A DNA stretch of 64,000 nt from Candidatus Thiovulum stygium. GTDB taxonomy: Bacteria; Campylobacterota; Campylobacteria; Campylobacterales; Thiovulaceae. A model generated the notes under the pieces. The model ran no database searches. It saw only the letters and a program-made list of their open reading frames with translations, and had not been told where the DNA came from. Positions within the stretch are counted from its first letter, which is position 1. Every line of letters begins with the position of its first letter. The DNA lies in contig CP091137.1 in assembly GCA_021582295.1 (NCBI GenBank), positions 1,072,001 to 1,136,000 of the forward strand, read 5' to 3'. Shown in pieces: positions 46,399 through 55,957 of this stretch. The translations under genes were made by a program, and so were the position numbers.

Positions 46399-47129
46399 TA
46401 AAACTCCTCTAATCTTTTCTTTGCTAAATAAAGACTATTCCCTTTCGATTTTACAATAAAATAACTTTGACTACAAGCAAACGACTCTAAATTTATATAT
46501 TTAAATTTTTCAAAGTCGAAGCTTTCACCTTGATGATAATGTCCTTCTAAAAATATACCATTTTTTAAATTTAAAAATTTAAATTTAGAAATTATTAAAT
46601 CTTTAAAATTAGCTATTTTATAACATTTATTTTTTTTTATTTGACTAATTTCCAAACTTTTAATAATTTTATTTCCGATTTTCATATCAAAAAAATTTAA
46701 AAATTTTAAAATTTTACTAGAATTAATTATTTTTCTATAAATAGAGTATTTAAAAGAACAACAAGAACCCCAATCACCGTGAGCTAAAAATATCTTTTCG
46801 TTTTTAAAATTTAATTGAAAAGGCTGATGATAATTATCAATAATTTTTATATTATGAAACAGCGATTTTAAATTAAAATCATGATTACCTTCAAAATATA
46901 AAATTTGAACTTTTTTACCAATTTGATTCAACCGAAAAATTATATCTCTATTTTTGTTTTCTGTATATTTTATTTCACCAAATAAAATATCAAAAATATC
47001 ACCTAAAAATATAATTTGAGAAGGAGTATTAGCTTCGATAATATTTAAAAATTTTAAGAAATCTGATTCTCTGAAATCTTTATGATAATGAACATCTGCA
47101 ATTAAAATTGCATTTTCTAAAAGTTCCAT
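46398..47129 (-). CDS. LpxH-like UDP-2,3-diacylglucosamine diphosphatase/metallophosphoesterase
   Basis: 243 residues. Calcineurin-fold motifs: ADVHYHKD (11-18), FLGDIFDILFG (about 41-51), FEGNHDFN (79-86), AHGDWG and GHYHQGE. In this order and size it matches LpxH-type enzymes, which make lipid X in lipid A synthesis, though the family also holds other phosphoesterases. Very rich in Lys/Asn/Ile. It is coupled to cheV by a one-base overlap and lies 17 nt after argC. Confidence 0.8.
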   Translation of the reverse strand: MELLENAILIADVHYHKDFRESDFLKFLNIIEANTPSQIIFLGDIFDILFGEIKYTENKNRDIIFRLNQIGKKVQILYFEGNHDFNLKSLFHNIKIIDNYHQPFQLNFKNEKIFLAHGDWGSCCSFKYSIYRKIINSSKILKFLNFFDMKIGNKIIKSLEISQIKKNKCYKIANFKDLIISKFKFLNLKNGIFLEGHYHQGESFDFEKFKYINLESFACSQSYFIVKSKGNSLYLAKKRLEEF

Positions 47130-47146
47130 TTTTTATAAATTTATAG

Positions 47147-48169
47147 TTACGGAACAATACTAATTTTGGGAATAGCGATAGATTCATCAAAATTTGAGAT
47201 TAAATTTGCATTGACAACAGCTTGAGAACTTGCACCTCGCATTAAATTATCGATTGCAGTTTCAATATATAATAAATTACCGCTTTGTCGTGCAAAAATA
47301 TCACAGAAATTTGTTCCTGCAACATCTTTCATTGTTGGAGGATTTTCACGAATTCTTATAAAAGGTTCATTTTTATAAAATTCTCGCAAATATTCTAGCG
47401 GATCAGTTAATAAATTATTTATTTTTATATAAATAGAACTTAACATTCCACGAGTAACAGGAACAAGATGAGGAACAAAATGAACTTTATGAAATTGATT
47501 ACCAAATATTTCTAATTTTTCTTCGATTTCGGGTTCATGACGATGTTTAAGAGGATTATATGCAAACATATTTTCATTAATCGTTACATAATGAGTATTA
47601 GATTCACATTTTTTACCTGCACCACTAACACCACTTTTTGCATCGATAATAATTTCTTCATTTTCATTTAAGAATTTCAAAAATGGGGAAACTCCTAAAA
47701 TAGAAGCAGTTGGATAACAACCTGGATTAGCGATTAATTTTGCATTTTTAATTTTTTCTCGAAAAAGTTCAGGTAAGCCATAAATAGCTTGTTTTAAATT
47801 TTCTGAATCAAGATGCTCACCATAACTGTTTTTATATCTATTTAGAGACAAACGATAATCAGCTGATAAATCTATTATTTTAAGATGTTCAAATTTCATT
47901 AATTCTTGAACAGTTTGCATAGCTGTTTTATGAGGTAAAGCTAAAAAAACGATTTCACTGGATTTGGCAATTTGTTTAAAATCTATTTTTTGAACTGGGA
48001 GATCAAAAATTCCAAAAAGAGATGGGTGAAGTTTTGATGAGGTTGTATTACCTTCAGTTGTTGCCAAGTAGGTTATTTTAAAATGTGGGTGTTGTAGTAA
48101 AATTTTAATAAGCTCTAAACCAGTGTAGCCACTGGCTCCAACAATGGCAACATTAATTAATTTTTTCAC
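47147..48169 (-). CDS. argC: N-acetyl-gamma-glutamyl-phosphate reductase
   Basis: 340 residues. An NAD(P)-binding N-terminus VAIVGASGYTGLELIKILLQ, the catalytic Cys in NPGCYPTASILG (about 150-161), and HRHEPEIEEKL with LVPVTRGML match ArgC. It catalyses the third step of arginine synthesis, following ArgB (9.1 kb in this window). Contains a GATGAGGT at 48036. Confidence 0.96.
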   Translation of the reverse strand: MKKLINVAIVGASGYTGLELIKILLQHPHFKITYLATTEGNTTSSKLHPSLFGIFDLPVQKIDFKQIAKSSEIVFLALPHKTAMQTVQELMKFEHLKIIDLSADYRLSLNRYKNSYGEHLDSENLKQAIYGLPELFREKIKNAKLIANPGCYPTASILGVSPFLKFLNENEEIIIDAKSGVSGAGKKCESNTHYVTINENMFAYNPLKHRHEPEIEEKLEIFGNQFHKVHFVPHLVPVTRGMLSSIYIKINNLLTDPLEYLREFYKNEPFIRIRENPPTMKDVAGTNFCDIFARQSGNLLYIETAIDNLMRGASSQAVVNANLISNFDESIAIPKISIVP

Positions 48170-48334
48170 AAAATTTCCTAATTTTATTAAATTTGTTACT
48201 AAAACATCTTGAATAAATTAATCAAAAAGTTTTAATAAAAGTAATTTTATCAGATTTTTATTAATTTAGAGTTTCAAATATAATTTTTACAATTTTAATC
48301 AAGATGATACCAATAGGTTTAGTAACTTTCCATT

Positions 48335-48368
48335 TTGATGAGGATGTTTTTAAACTTTACCTCATCAA
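48335..48368 (-). terminator. terminator of mqnC made of an inverted GATGAGG pair
   Basis: TTGATGAGG (48335-48343) and CCTCATCAA (48360-48368) form a 9-bp stem just after the mqnC stop. One arm is a full octamer (48359-48366 on the complement), the other differs at its last base. The remaining 48170-48334 holds only the argC upstream region. Confidence 0.65.
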
Positions 48369-48376
48369 TTATATAT

Positions 48377-49431
48377 TTAAAATTTTTCTAAAATATTGTA
48401 AGCTGTATCTCGTTGAGCTGGAATTTCACCAATATCTTTAATTAATTTAATCATCTCATTTTTGCCCATTCTAAAAGATGCTCCTGCTGAAGCAACAACA
48501 TTTTCTTCCATCATTGTTGACCCTAAATCATTAGCACCAAATAAAAGAGCAATTTGACCAATATAGCCACCTTGAGTTACCCAAGAACTTTGAATATTTT
48601 TAAAATTATCCAAATATATTCGACTAACAGCTAATAATTTTAGATATCTATTTGAAGTTCTTTTTTTAATTTCTATTTCTCTAGCAAGTTCAGTATTTTC
48701 TGATTGAAATGACCACAAAATAAAAGCTCTAAAACCACCAGTTTCATCTTGTAATTTTCTAATTCGTTCAAAATGTTCTATGATTTCTTCGTTAGTTTCA
48801 ACAGTTCCAAACATCATTGTCGCAGTAGATTTAATACCTAATTTATGAGCAGTTCGATGAATTTCAATCCAGCGATTTGCATCAATTTTTTTAGGCGAAA
48901 TAATATCGCGAACTCGATCACTTAAAATTTCAGCTCCAGCACCAGGAATAGAACTTAAACCGCTATTTTTAAGCCTAATTAGAACCTCATCAATAGAAAT
49001 TTTAGATATTTTGGCAATATAATCTATTTCAATAGCTGAAAAGCCATGAATCGTTACAGTAGGATATTTATTACAAATCCAACTAACAAGTTCTTCATAC
49101 CATTCAATTTTTAATTTTGGATGAACACCACCTTGAAATAATATTTGAGTTCCACCAATATCTAAAAGTTCTTCTATTTTTTTACCAATTTCATCAAAAG
49201 TTAAAATATATGAATCTTCTTCTTTAAAATTTTTATAAAAAGCACAAAATTTACATTCGACCCAACAGACATTAGTATAATTAATATTTCTATCAACAAT
49301 AAAAGTTGTTATTTTGTCAGGATGCAGACTATTTTTAATATTAAAAGCTTTTTCACCTAAATTTTTTAGATCACCATTAACGATAAGGTCAATTGCTTCA
49401 GCATTTGATAATCTATTTTTTTATTAAACAT
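48377..49431 (-). CDS. mqnC: cyclic dehypoxanthine futalosine synthase, with one frameshift
   Basis: From ATG 49431 the frame reads MFNKK and is lost in an A7 run; one extra A gives RLSNAEAIDLIVNGDL and an open frame to the stop at 48377, about 351 residues. The radical-SAM Cys triad is in CWVECKFC, followed by ILFQGGVHP, IHGFSAIEID, IPGAGAEILSDRVRD and IHRTAHKLGIKSTATMMFG. It cyclises dehypoxanthine futalosine in the futalosine route to menaquinone, the respiratory quinone of this phylum. It overlaps the TSUP gene end by 8 nt. Confidence 0.92.
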
Positions 49432-50191
49432 TTGGGACTCCAAAAAATATTCTGTAACCAAGATATATAGCGATAAAAGAATAAAAGACTAAAAGTATAT
49501 TTTTATGAGATTGATCACTTGAAACAGAACCTAACCATATACCAATTTTAACACCAAAAAGCGATGGAATCGCAACTGTTAAAGCATTTATAAAATTTAT
49601 TTTATCTGCGATTGCATTTGTTATAACTCCTGATGTGCTAGAAAAAATTACAAAAAATAGTCCTGTTGCAATTGCTTTTTTAATTGGATAACCAAAAAAT
49701 CCAGCAAGAATTGGTACAAGCATAATTGAACCACCAACACCAATAGAAATAGCAAAAAAGCCTATTATTAAGCCCATAATAAATAGCCAAACTCTATTTA
49801 GTTGATTAATATCATGATGAGAACCATTAATTATATCTTTACTTCCATGTATTACTTTATAAATTGCATATAATAAAAAAGAGAAAAATATTATTTCAAG
49901 TGTATGATTTGAAACAGCATCAACAAAATATCTGCTTCCAACAGCTCCAAAAGCTCCACCAATTCCAATTGGTAAAACAATACCAATATCAACAAAACCT
50001 TTTCGATTATTAATATAACTGCCATATATAGATGAAAAAAACATTTGAACAACAGCAATACCGATAGCCTCTTTAATCTGTAAACCGACAAATAAAAGAG
50101 TTGGAACAAGAATAGTTCCACCTCCAATTCCGAAAAATCCAGATGCCATACCTGTAAAAAGTCCAAAAATTAATAGTTGATAATCGATCAT
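49424..50191 (-). CDS. TSUP (TauE/SafE) family membrane transporter
   Basis: 255 residues with about eight membrane helices and the internal duplication of the family: FGLFTGMASGFFGIGGGTIL (10-29) in the first half and GFFAISIGVGGSIMLVPIL in the second. Members export or import sulfite, sulfonates or related anions; the substrate is not predictable. The start overlaps the pgsA stop by 4 nt. Confidence 0.9.
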   Translation of the reverse strand: MIDYQLLIFGLFTGMASGFFGIGGGTILVPTLLFVGLQIKEAIGIAVVQMFFSSIYGSYINNRKGFVDIGIVLPIGIGGAFGAVGSRYFVDAVSNHTLEIIFFSFLLYAIYKVIHGSKDIINGSHHDINQLNRVWLFIMGLIIGFFAISIGVGGSIMLVPILAGFFGYPIKKAIATGLFFVIFSSTSGVITNAIADKINFINALTVAIPSLFGVKIGIWLGSVSSDQSHKNILLVFYSFIAIYLGYRIFFGVPNV

Positions 50192-50739
50192 TGTTTAATT
50201 CTCGCTTTCTGTATATATAATATAGTATATTCTGTTCCAGACCATAAAGTTAATACTACTGCTAAATATAAAAGTTCAGAGCCAAATTGCCAATTCATAA
50301 TTAAAAAACCAATTGCAAACATTTGAACAACTGTTTTTATTTTGCCACTCCAAGAAGCAGAAATTATATCTATACCTTCAGAAATTGCATTTATTCTTAA
50401 ACCTGATATAAATAATTCTCTAATTAAAATTAAATAAATTGCCCAAATTGAAGCTGAATCGTTAATCATTAAAGCTAAGAAAGCACCCATAACAAGCATT
50501 TTGTCAGCAAGAGGATCGAGAATAGCACCTAAATGACTATTTTGGTTCCATTCTCGAGCTATATAGCCATCAAAAAAATCTGTTACAGATGCAACTAAAA
50601 AAATTAATCCACCAAAATATGAAATCCAACTTTTATCAAAACCGCTATTAATAAATAAATTCTCATTAGTTAATATAAAAACAAGAATTGGTGCAAGTAA
50701 GATTCTAAAGCTGGTTAAAATATTTGGAAGATTAAGCAA
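50188..50739 (-). CDS. pgsA: CDP-diacylglycerol-glycerol-3-phosphate 3-phosphatidyltransferase
   Basis: 183 residues from TTG 50739 (LNLPNILTSFRILLAP follows); GGTGGA lies 7 nt upstream. The frame extends six codons further to 50757 but without a better site. The CDP-alcohol transferase motif DFFDGYIAREWNQNSHLGAI then LDPLADKM carries the catalytic Asp residues. Four to five membrane helices. It makes phosphatidylglycerol phosphate. The start overlaps the fabL stop by 8 nt, suggesting coupling. Confidence 0.92.
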   Translation of the reverse strand: MLNLPNILTSFRILLAPILVFILTNENLFINSGFDKSWISYFGGLIFLVASVTDFFDGYIAREWNQNSHLGAILDPLADKMLVMGAFLALMINDSASIWAIYLILIRELFISGLRINAISEGIDIISASWSGKIKTVVQMFAIGFLIMNWQFGSELLYLAVVLTLWSGTEYTILYIQKARIKQ

Positions 50740-51514
50740 AAGTAGTTCCACCGTCAATTATAAAAGTTTGACCAGTAATCCAACTTGCATTTTCAGTAGA
50801 AAGAAAATAGCATAAACCAGATAAATCCGTAGGTAATCCCATTCGAGAAAGAGGAGATCTTTTTATAACTTCACTTTTAACTTCTTCATAATTAGGAAAC
50901 TTTTTAAGAGCATCAGTATCAATTGGACCACCAGAAACAGCATTAACTCTAATTCCTTTTTCACCAAGTTCATGAGCAGCATATTTAACAATTGTTTCAA
51001 CAGCAGCTTTAGAATTTCCATGTCCTGTATAGTTTGGAGTATAAACTAAATTGCCAGTTGAAGATAGCGAAATAATAGATCCGCCACCAGTTTTTTCCAT
51101 TCGTTTAGCAGATTCTTGAGCACCAACAACAAAAGATAAAACAGTAGCCGTATAAATATTCATTAAGCCTTTTGGTTTTAATCTCATAAAAGGGGCAAAA
51201 CCACCAACAACAGAACGACCAGAAATAATGGCATTAGAAATAAAAACATCAATTCGGTCAAAATCTTGATCTATTTTCAAAAATAGATCTTTATAAGTTT
51301 CAGGTTCAAGAATATCTAAAGGATATGCTTTTAATTTAATACCATATTTTTCACTTAGTTCAATAATCATTTTTTCAGCTATTTCAGAATTACTATTATA
51401 AGTAAAAGCGATGTTATAGCCATTTTTAGCATATTCTTCAACTATCGCTCTACCAATTCCTCGAGTTCCACCACTTACAACAAGAGTTTTTCTTATCATT
51501 TTTAAATTCTCCAT
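50732..51514 (-). CDS. fabL: enoyl-ACP reductase, FabL type (SDR family)
   Basis: 260 residues. Rossmann motif SGGTRGIGRAIVEEYAKNG (14-32), NAIISG, the catalytic YTGHGNSK (Tyr-x6-Lys) and the FabL-like substrate loop VSGGPIDTDALKKFPN (about 193-208), which closely resembles Bacillus FabL. It reduces enoyl-ACP in fatty-acid elongation, with NADPH in the family. Listed as FabL rather than FabI because of that loop; a role as another SDR is less likely. It lies between dapA and pgsA. Confidence 0.82.
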   Translation of the reverse strand: MENLKMIRKTLVVSGGTRGIGRAIVEEYAKNGYNIAFTYNSNSEIAEKMIIELSEKYGIKLKAYPLDILEPETYKDLFLKIDQDFDRIDVFISNAIISGRSVVGGFAPFMRLKPKGLMNIYTATVLSFVVGAQESAKRMEKTGGGSIISLSSTGNLVYTPNYTGHGNSKAAVETIVKYAAHELGEKGIRVNAVSGGPIDTDALKKFPNYEEVKSEVIKRSPLSRMGLPTDLSGLCYFLSTENASWITGQTFIIDGGTTFA

Positions 51515-51526
51515 AAAACTATTTAA

Positions 51527-52414
51527 TTATTTTAAAACTTCATACAACTCAAGAACTTTTTCAAGTTTTTTCATATTTTCTAAACTTGGAGGAGTCAGAG
51601 GCAATCGATATTCGAGACTATCTAAAATACCAGATATATACATAATGGCTTTAATAGGAATAGGATTAGATTCTATAAAAAGAGCTTTGTTTATTTTAAA
51701 AAGTTCAGTGCTTAATTTATTAGTTCGTTCAATATTTCCAGAAAGAGCGAAGCGAGTTAATTCAGCAATTTTATTTGGTAATATATTTGCTGTAACAGAA
51801 ATAACACCTTTACCACCACTTAAAATAATAGGTGCATTTATAGCATCATCGCCACTAAAAACATCTAATTCAGGAACTTCGTGAAGCAAATCGATAGTTC
51901 TTTCGATTGAACCAGTAGCCTCTTTTATCGAAAAAATATTTTTAGTTCGTTCTTTTAATCTGCGAACAGTTTCAACAGAAATATCAACACCAGTTCGAGA
52001 GGGAACATTATAAAGTATTAATGGAATTTCAACAGAATTAGCAATAGCTTTATAATGTAAATAAATACCTTCTTGAGAAGGTTTATTGTAATAAGGAACT
52101 ACACTTAAAATTGCATCAGCTCCAGTTTCTTGAGCAAATTTTGCAAGATCCATAGCCTCGAGAGTGCTATTGCTACCAGCTCCAGCAAGAACTTTTGTTG
52201 CAGAACCTTTTGCAGTTAAAACTGCGATTTCAATACATCTTCGATGTTCATCATGTGAAAGAGTAGCACTTTCGCCAGTTGTTCCAACAGGAACGATCCA
52301 ATCGATTCCTTGTCTAATTTGTCGTTCTATTAATTCAGCATATTTGCCTTCATCTAATTCTCCCCCACGGAAAGGGGTAATGAGTGCAGTCATAGATCCT
52401 CGTGGTCGAATCAA
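51527..52414 (-). CDS. dapA: 4-hydroxy-tetrahydrodipicolinate synthase
   Basis: 295 residues. [10 protein letters not shown] (46-55), [14 protein letters not shown], the catalytic Tyr in LYNVPSRTG and the Schiff-base Lys in [13 protein letters not shown] (about 163-175) are all present. First committed step of lysine and diaminopimelate synthesis. A Met 8 codons downstream (MTALITPF) is an alternative start. A TATAAT (complement of 52498-52503) upstream may be the promoter of the dapA-fabL-pgsA-TSUP-mqnC run. Confidence 0.97.
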   Translation of the reverse strand: MIRPRGSMTALITPFRGGELDEGKYAELIERQIRQGIDWIVPVGTTGESATLSHDEHRRCIEIAVLTAKGSATKVLAGAGSNSTLEAMDLAKFAQETGADAILSVVPYYNKPSQEGIYLHYKAIANSVEIPLILYNVPSRTGVDISVETVRRLKERTKNIFSIKEATGSIERTIDLLHEVPELDVFSGDDAINAPIILSGGKGVISVTANILPNKIAELTRFALSGNIERTNKLSTELFKINKALFIESNPIPIKAIMYISGILDSLEYRLPLTPPSLENMKKLEKVLELYEVLK

Positions 52415-52589
52415 TCATTATCCTTTTAAATATTTAATTTGAAAATATCGAAATTTTATCAAGTTCTCTATTTTTTAAGTTTGTATAAATAAAAGCTATT
52501 ATAAAATAATATTAATTTTATTTTTGAATAACTTGAGATAAATCTTCAAATTTTGTTAAATTTATTAATTAAAGATGAGGTTGTCAGAT

Positions 52590-53087
52590 TTAATTTTTGA
52601 TTTCCATTTTATTTAAAACTATCCACATATTTATTCCACCAATTATAATTAATAAAATAATTAATGAGATTAAAATAATATCTTCTGTTATATAATTTGC
52701 AAAAAAATATTTCTCTATAAATATAATTAAGCCAGTTAAAACAAGAGTTCTGAAAGTCCAATTTCTCCAAATTTGTCTAATATCAGCGATTTGCAATTCA
52801 TTAATTTCACGAAATTCAGTTTTACATCTATTTTTTATTTTAAAAATTAAATCTTTTTGTATTAAATTTAAACTTGTCTTTATTGCAAAAAATGGAGCAA
52901 TCGTCAAACCAATAATTGACCATAATTTATATTTACTATAAAGACTAATTAAAAAAATATCAAAATTATTAAAATGTAGTGCTAATGAAAAAATAGTATT
53001 TAAAAAAATAGATATTAAAATTGCATAACCAAAAAAAGTCAAATTCCAAAATATAAAAACTCTCCAAAACGAAAAATTTGGACTCAT
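52590..53087 (-). CDS. membrane protein of unknown function
   Basis: 165 residues with four hydrophobic stretches (about 10-38, 55-75, 110-128, 137-158), separated by a basic/acidic cytoplasmic-like segment (78-108, KNRCKTEFREINELQIADIR). No family recognised. It follows the TIGR02757 gene by 3 nt, so the two are co-transcribed. A lone GATGAGGT lies in the spacer after its stop (52574). Confidence 0.6.
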   Translation of the reverse strand: MSPNFSFWRVFIFWNLTFFGYAILISIFLNTIFSLALHFNNFDIFLISLYSKYKLWSIIGLTIAPFFAIKTSLNLIQKDLIFKIKNRCKTEFREINELQIADIRQIWRNWTFRTLVLTGLIIFIEKYFFANYITEDIILISLIILLIIIGGINMWIVLNKMEIKN

Positions 53088-53090
53088 TTA

Positions 53091-53851
53091 TTAAATTAAC
53101 CCCTCTTGTCCAATTCTATAAAGTGCAAAATCATATTTAACTGGATCTTCAGAATCGAACTCTTTTAATTTATTTGTCAAGTCAAAAACAGCTTTTAAAT
53201 CATATGTTTTTCGTTGAAGCAAATTTAATTTTTGAGAAATATGAAAAGTATGAGTATCCAACGGAATTAAAAGATCACTTCGAGAAATATCACTCCATAA
53301 ACCGATATCTAAATTATCTCGTCTAACCATCCATCTAATATATAAATTCCATCTTTTTAAAGGCGATTCGCCAATTAATTTGCCAGTTGGAGCATCACCG
53401 ATTAAAAATTTATAGCCATTAGAAAAATATGGATTTATCGTTTTAATGCGATTTATAATTTGAGAAATTCCATCAAGAACAGATCTATTTTTTAAATAGC
53501 CATTTTTAAATATAGTTTCAAGAGTTTCACCATTTTTATATATTCTGTTGAGAGCGATAAAAATGGCTTCTATGTCATTACCAGTTTGAAATCTATAAAC
53601 TTTAGATCTCAATTTTTCAATTTTGACCTCATTGTCATTTAAAAGATCAAAATCTAAACTTTCTAAAAATTTCAAAATTAGAGATGCTTTGCCATATGCA
53701 AAAAGTGCTGAAATTAAAGCAACTCGTTCATCATTCCATTTTTTTGCAACTATTAATGGATCAGGTCTTTCAAGAGATAATTCATTAATAGAATCTCTTT
53801 TTGAGACTCTTTATCTAATAACTCTTTTATTTTAAAAAGTTCAACATTCAA
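53091..53851 (-). CDS. TIGR02757 (DUF2400) family protein, with one frameshift
   Basis: The intact frame starts at Met 53675 (KFLESLDFDLLNDNEV) and holds the family core FQTGNDIEAIF, SPLKRWNLYIRWMVRRDNLD, GLWSDI and LIPLDTHTFHIS. Upstream, TTG 53851 (AAGGA 8 nt before it) opens LNVELFKIKELLDKESQK, and after an A run near 53797 another frame continues RDSINELSLERPDPLIVAKK up to the core. One added A gives about 253 residues, the usual length. The His/Asp pattern suggests a HhH-like nucleic-acid enzyme fold, but function is unknown. Confidence 0.8.
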
Positions 53852-54028
53852 GTTATTATTCCTTGTATTAAGATTTTAATAATTCTAATATATTTTCATA
53901 GACAAAAAGCTTAATTTTTCTTTAAAAATAATTCAAAATATAGAAAAAAAGTCGTTACTTTGGAGTTATTTATTAATGGAATTACTTTTTTTTAAGGTTA
54001 AATATTTCTAATCAAATAATCAATATGT

Positions 54029-54034
54029 TATACT
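54029..54034 (+). promoter_or_regulatory. putative -10 box of glnA
   Basis: TATACT, 140 nt before the glnA start, which would give a leader of about 130 nt. No sigma-54 motif (TGGC-N8-TTGC) was found. The rest of 53852-54174 is A/T-rich and without a gene. Confidence 0.45.
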
Positions 54035-54106
54035 TTCTTACTAAATTTATTATCAAAAACTAAGTAATAAATTTAAATTAAAGGTGCTTTTGATATAAAA
54101 ATCTTA

Positions 54107-54143
54107 AGCTTTGGGAGATTTCCCCGAGTAAAAACTCGAAGTT
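54107..54143 (+). promoter_or_regulatory. compact three-way-junction-like leader of glnA
   Basis: AGCTT (54107-54111) can pair with AAGTT (54139-54143), one G-U. Inside, two abutting hairpins: GGGA-GATT-TCCC (54113-54124) and CGAGT-AAAA-ACTCG (54125-54138). It lies 31 nt before the glnA ATG, in place for translational or transcriptional control. It does not match the cyanobacterial glutamine riboswitch as I know it. Confidence 0.4.
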
Positions 54144-54174
54144 CATAATAGTTTAAAAATAGATCGGATTTAAA

Positions 54175-55587
54175 ATGACAAAATCAGAATTTTTTGAAAA
54201 GTGTAAAGATCACGGTATTGAATTTATCGATTTTCGATTCACAGATTTAAAAGGTGCTTGGCATCATGTTACTTATAGAATGACTGCTGTTGATAGTGAT
54301 GCTTTAGATGGTTTGCCTTTCGATGGTAGTTCAATTCATGCTTGGCAACCAATTAATAGATCAGATATGGTTTTAAAACCAGATATTGCTACTGCATTTG
54401 TTGATCCATTTACAGCTGATCCAACTATGATTGTAATTTGTGATGTTTATGACATTTATAAAGAACAAATGTATGAAAAATGTCCTCGAAGTATTGCTAA
54501 AAAAGCAGTCGAATTTTTAAATGAAGCAAATATTGGTGATGTTGCATATTTTGGTCCAGAAAATGAGTTCTTTATTTTTGATAATTTAGTCTTTAAAGAT
54601 GCGATTAACGAGCAATCATACAGAATCGATACAGAAGAAGGTGATTGGAATAGTGATAAAGCTCCTACTGATTTAGCTCCAAATACTGGACATAGACCAG
54701 GTTTAAAAGGTGGATATTTTCCAGTTTCTCCAATAGATTCAATGGTTGATTTAAGAAATGAAATCGTTAAAGTTGCTGAAGAAGTTGGTTTAAGTTGTTT
54801 TGTTGTTCATCATGAAGTTGCTCAAGGTCAAGGCGAAATCGGTATAAGATTTGGCACACTTATAGAAGCTGCTGATAATGTTCAAAAATTTAAGTATGTT
54901 GTTAAAAATGTTGCTCATATGCATGGTAAAACAGCTACTTTTATGCCTAAACCACTTTATGGTGATAATGGTAGCGGTATGCATGTTCATGTTTCTATAT
55001 GGAAAAATGGCAAAAATTTATTCGCTGGAAATGGTTATCAAGGTTTAAGTGAAATGGCTATCCATTTTATCGGTGGTGTATTTAAACATGCTCGAGCAAT
55101 CGCAGCATTTACAAATGCATCTACAAACTCTTATAAAAGACTTATCCCAGGATTTGAAGCTCCATCGATTTTGACATATTCTGCTCAAAATAGAAGTGCA
55201 AGTTGTCGAATTCCATATGTTTCTTCAGCAAAAGCTAAACGAGTTGAATTTAGATTTCCAGATAGTTCTGCAAATCCATATTTAGCTTTCGTTTCTCTTT
55301 TATTAGCAGGTTTAGATGGTGTGAAAAATAGAGATATTCCAGTTGGACCAATGGATGAAGATTTATTTGAACTTTCTCTTGACGAGATTCGAGATAGAGG
55401 AATTAATCAAATGCCACATACTTTACGAGGTGCATTAGAGTCTTTAATTCGAGATAACGAATTCTTAAAACCAGTTATGACAGAAGAATTTATTACAACA
55501 TATCAACATTATAAATTTGAATCTCAAGTTTGGCCTTATGAAGCTCGACCAACAGCATTCGAATTCAAATCTACATATTCTTGCTAA
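54175..55587 (+). CDS. glnA: glutamine synthetase, type I
   Basis: 470 residues, dodecameric GSI-beta size. Substrate and metal motifs: [58 protein letters not shown], and [10 protein letters not shown] with the ATP-site Arg residues. It fixes ammonia into glutamine. The usual adenylylation Tyr in NLYDLP is replaced here by Phe (DLFELS, about residue 397), as also described for Helicobacter, so GlnE-type control is not expected. The structured leader and a private terminator suggest a monocistronic unit. Confidence 0.97.
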   Translation: MTKSEFFEKCKDHGIEFIDFRFTDLKGAWHHVTYRMTAVDSDALDGLPFDGSSIHAWQPINRSDMVLKPDIATAFVDPFTADPTMIVICDVYDIYKEQMYEKCPRSIAKKAVEFLNEANIGDVAYFGPENEFFIFDNLVFKDAINEQSYRIDTEEGDWNSDKAPTDLAPNTGHRPGLKGGYFPVSPIDSMVDLRNEIVKVAEEVGLSCFVVHHEVAQGQGEIGIRFGTLIEAADNVQKFKYVVKNVAHMHGKTATFMPKPLYGDNGSGMHVHVSIWKNGKNLFAGNGYQGLSEMAIHFIGGVFKHARAIAAFTNASTNSYKRLIPGFEAPSILTYSAQNRSASCRIPYVSSAKAKRVEFRFPDSSANPYLAFVSLLLAGLDGVKNRDIPVGPMDEDLFELSLDEIRDRGINQMPHTLRGALESLIRDNEFLKPVMTEEFITTYQHYKFESQVWPYEARPTAFEFKSTYSC

Positions 55588-55611
55588 TAATTTAATATAA
55601 ACTCCCTTTTA

Positions 55612-55631
55612 TTCTCCGCTTCGGCGGAGAA
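55612..55631 (+). terminator. strong intrinsic terminator of glnA
   Basis: TTCTCCGC (55612-55619), a TTCG tetraloop and GCGGAGAA (55624-55631), followed by ACCTTTTTATTTT. The rest of 55632-55957 carries a lone GATGAGGT (complement of 55646-55653) and no gene. Confidence 0.9.
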
Positions 55632-55957
55632 ACCTTTTTATTTTCACCTCATCACATATATTAAAAAAAGACACTTAAATAAATTTAACACTACAATCAA
55701 ACTTTAAAATCTCAATTATTTAATTTAGAGCAATTAAACTATATTTTCTTGAATGAAGATAAAAATTGTATTGAAATCGAAACAATTGTAAGTAAATCAA
55801 ATGAACATCTGTTTTCAAAGAATCGAGATAAAAATTTTATTAAAATTATTATTTTTATAAAAATATATAAATATAGTTATGCTTGAACCGACACAAAAGT
55901 TGTATTGAAATTGTGATAAGATAATGCAAAATTTCTAATAGGTTGAGAGGAACTTGC

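Noticed and set aside
49891-50166. 91-codon ORF in the TSUP gene
   Set aside because: Same strand, different frame, Leu/Phe-rich shadow of a clear membrane transporter.
54107-54143. Known glutamine riboswitch (glnA RNA)
   Set aside because: Stem order and conserved bases do not match the motif as I know it; kept only as an unassigned structure.
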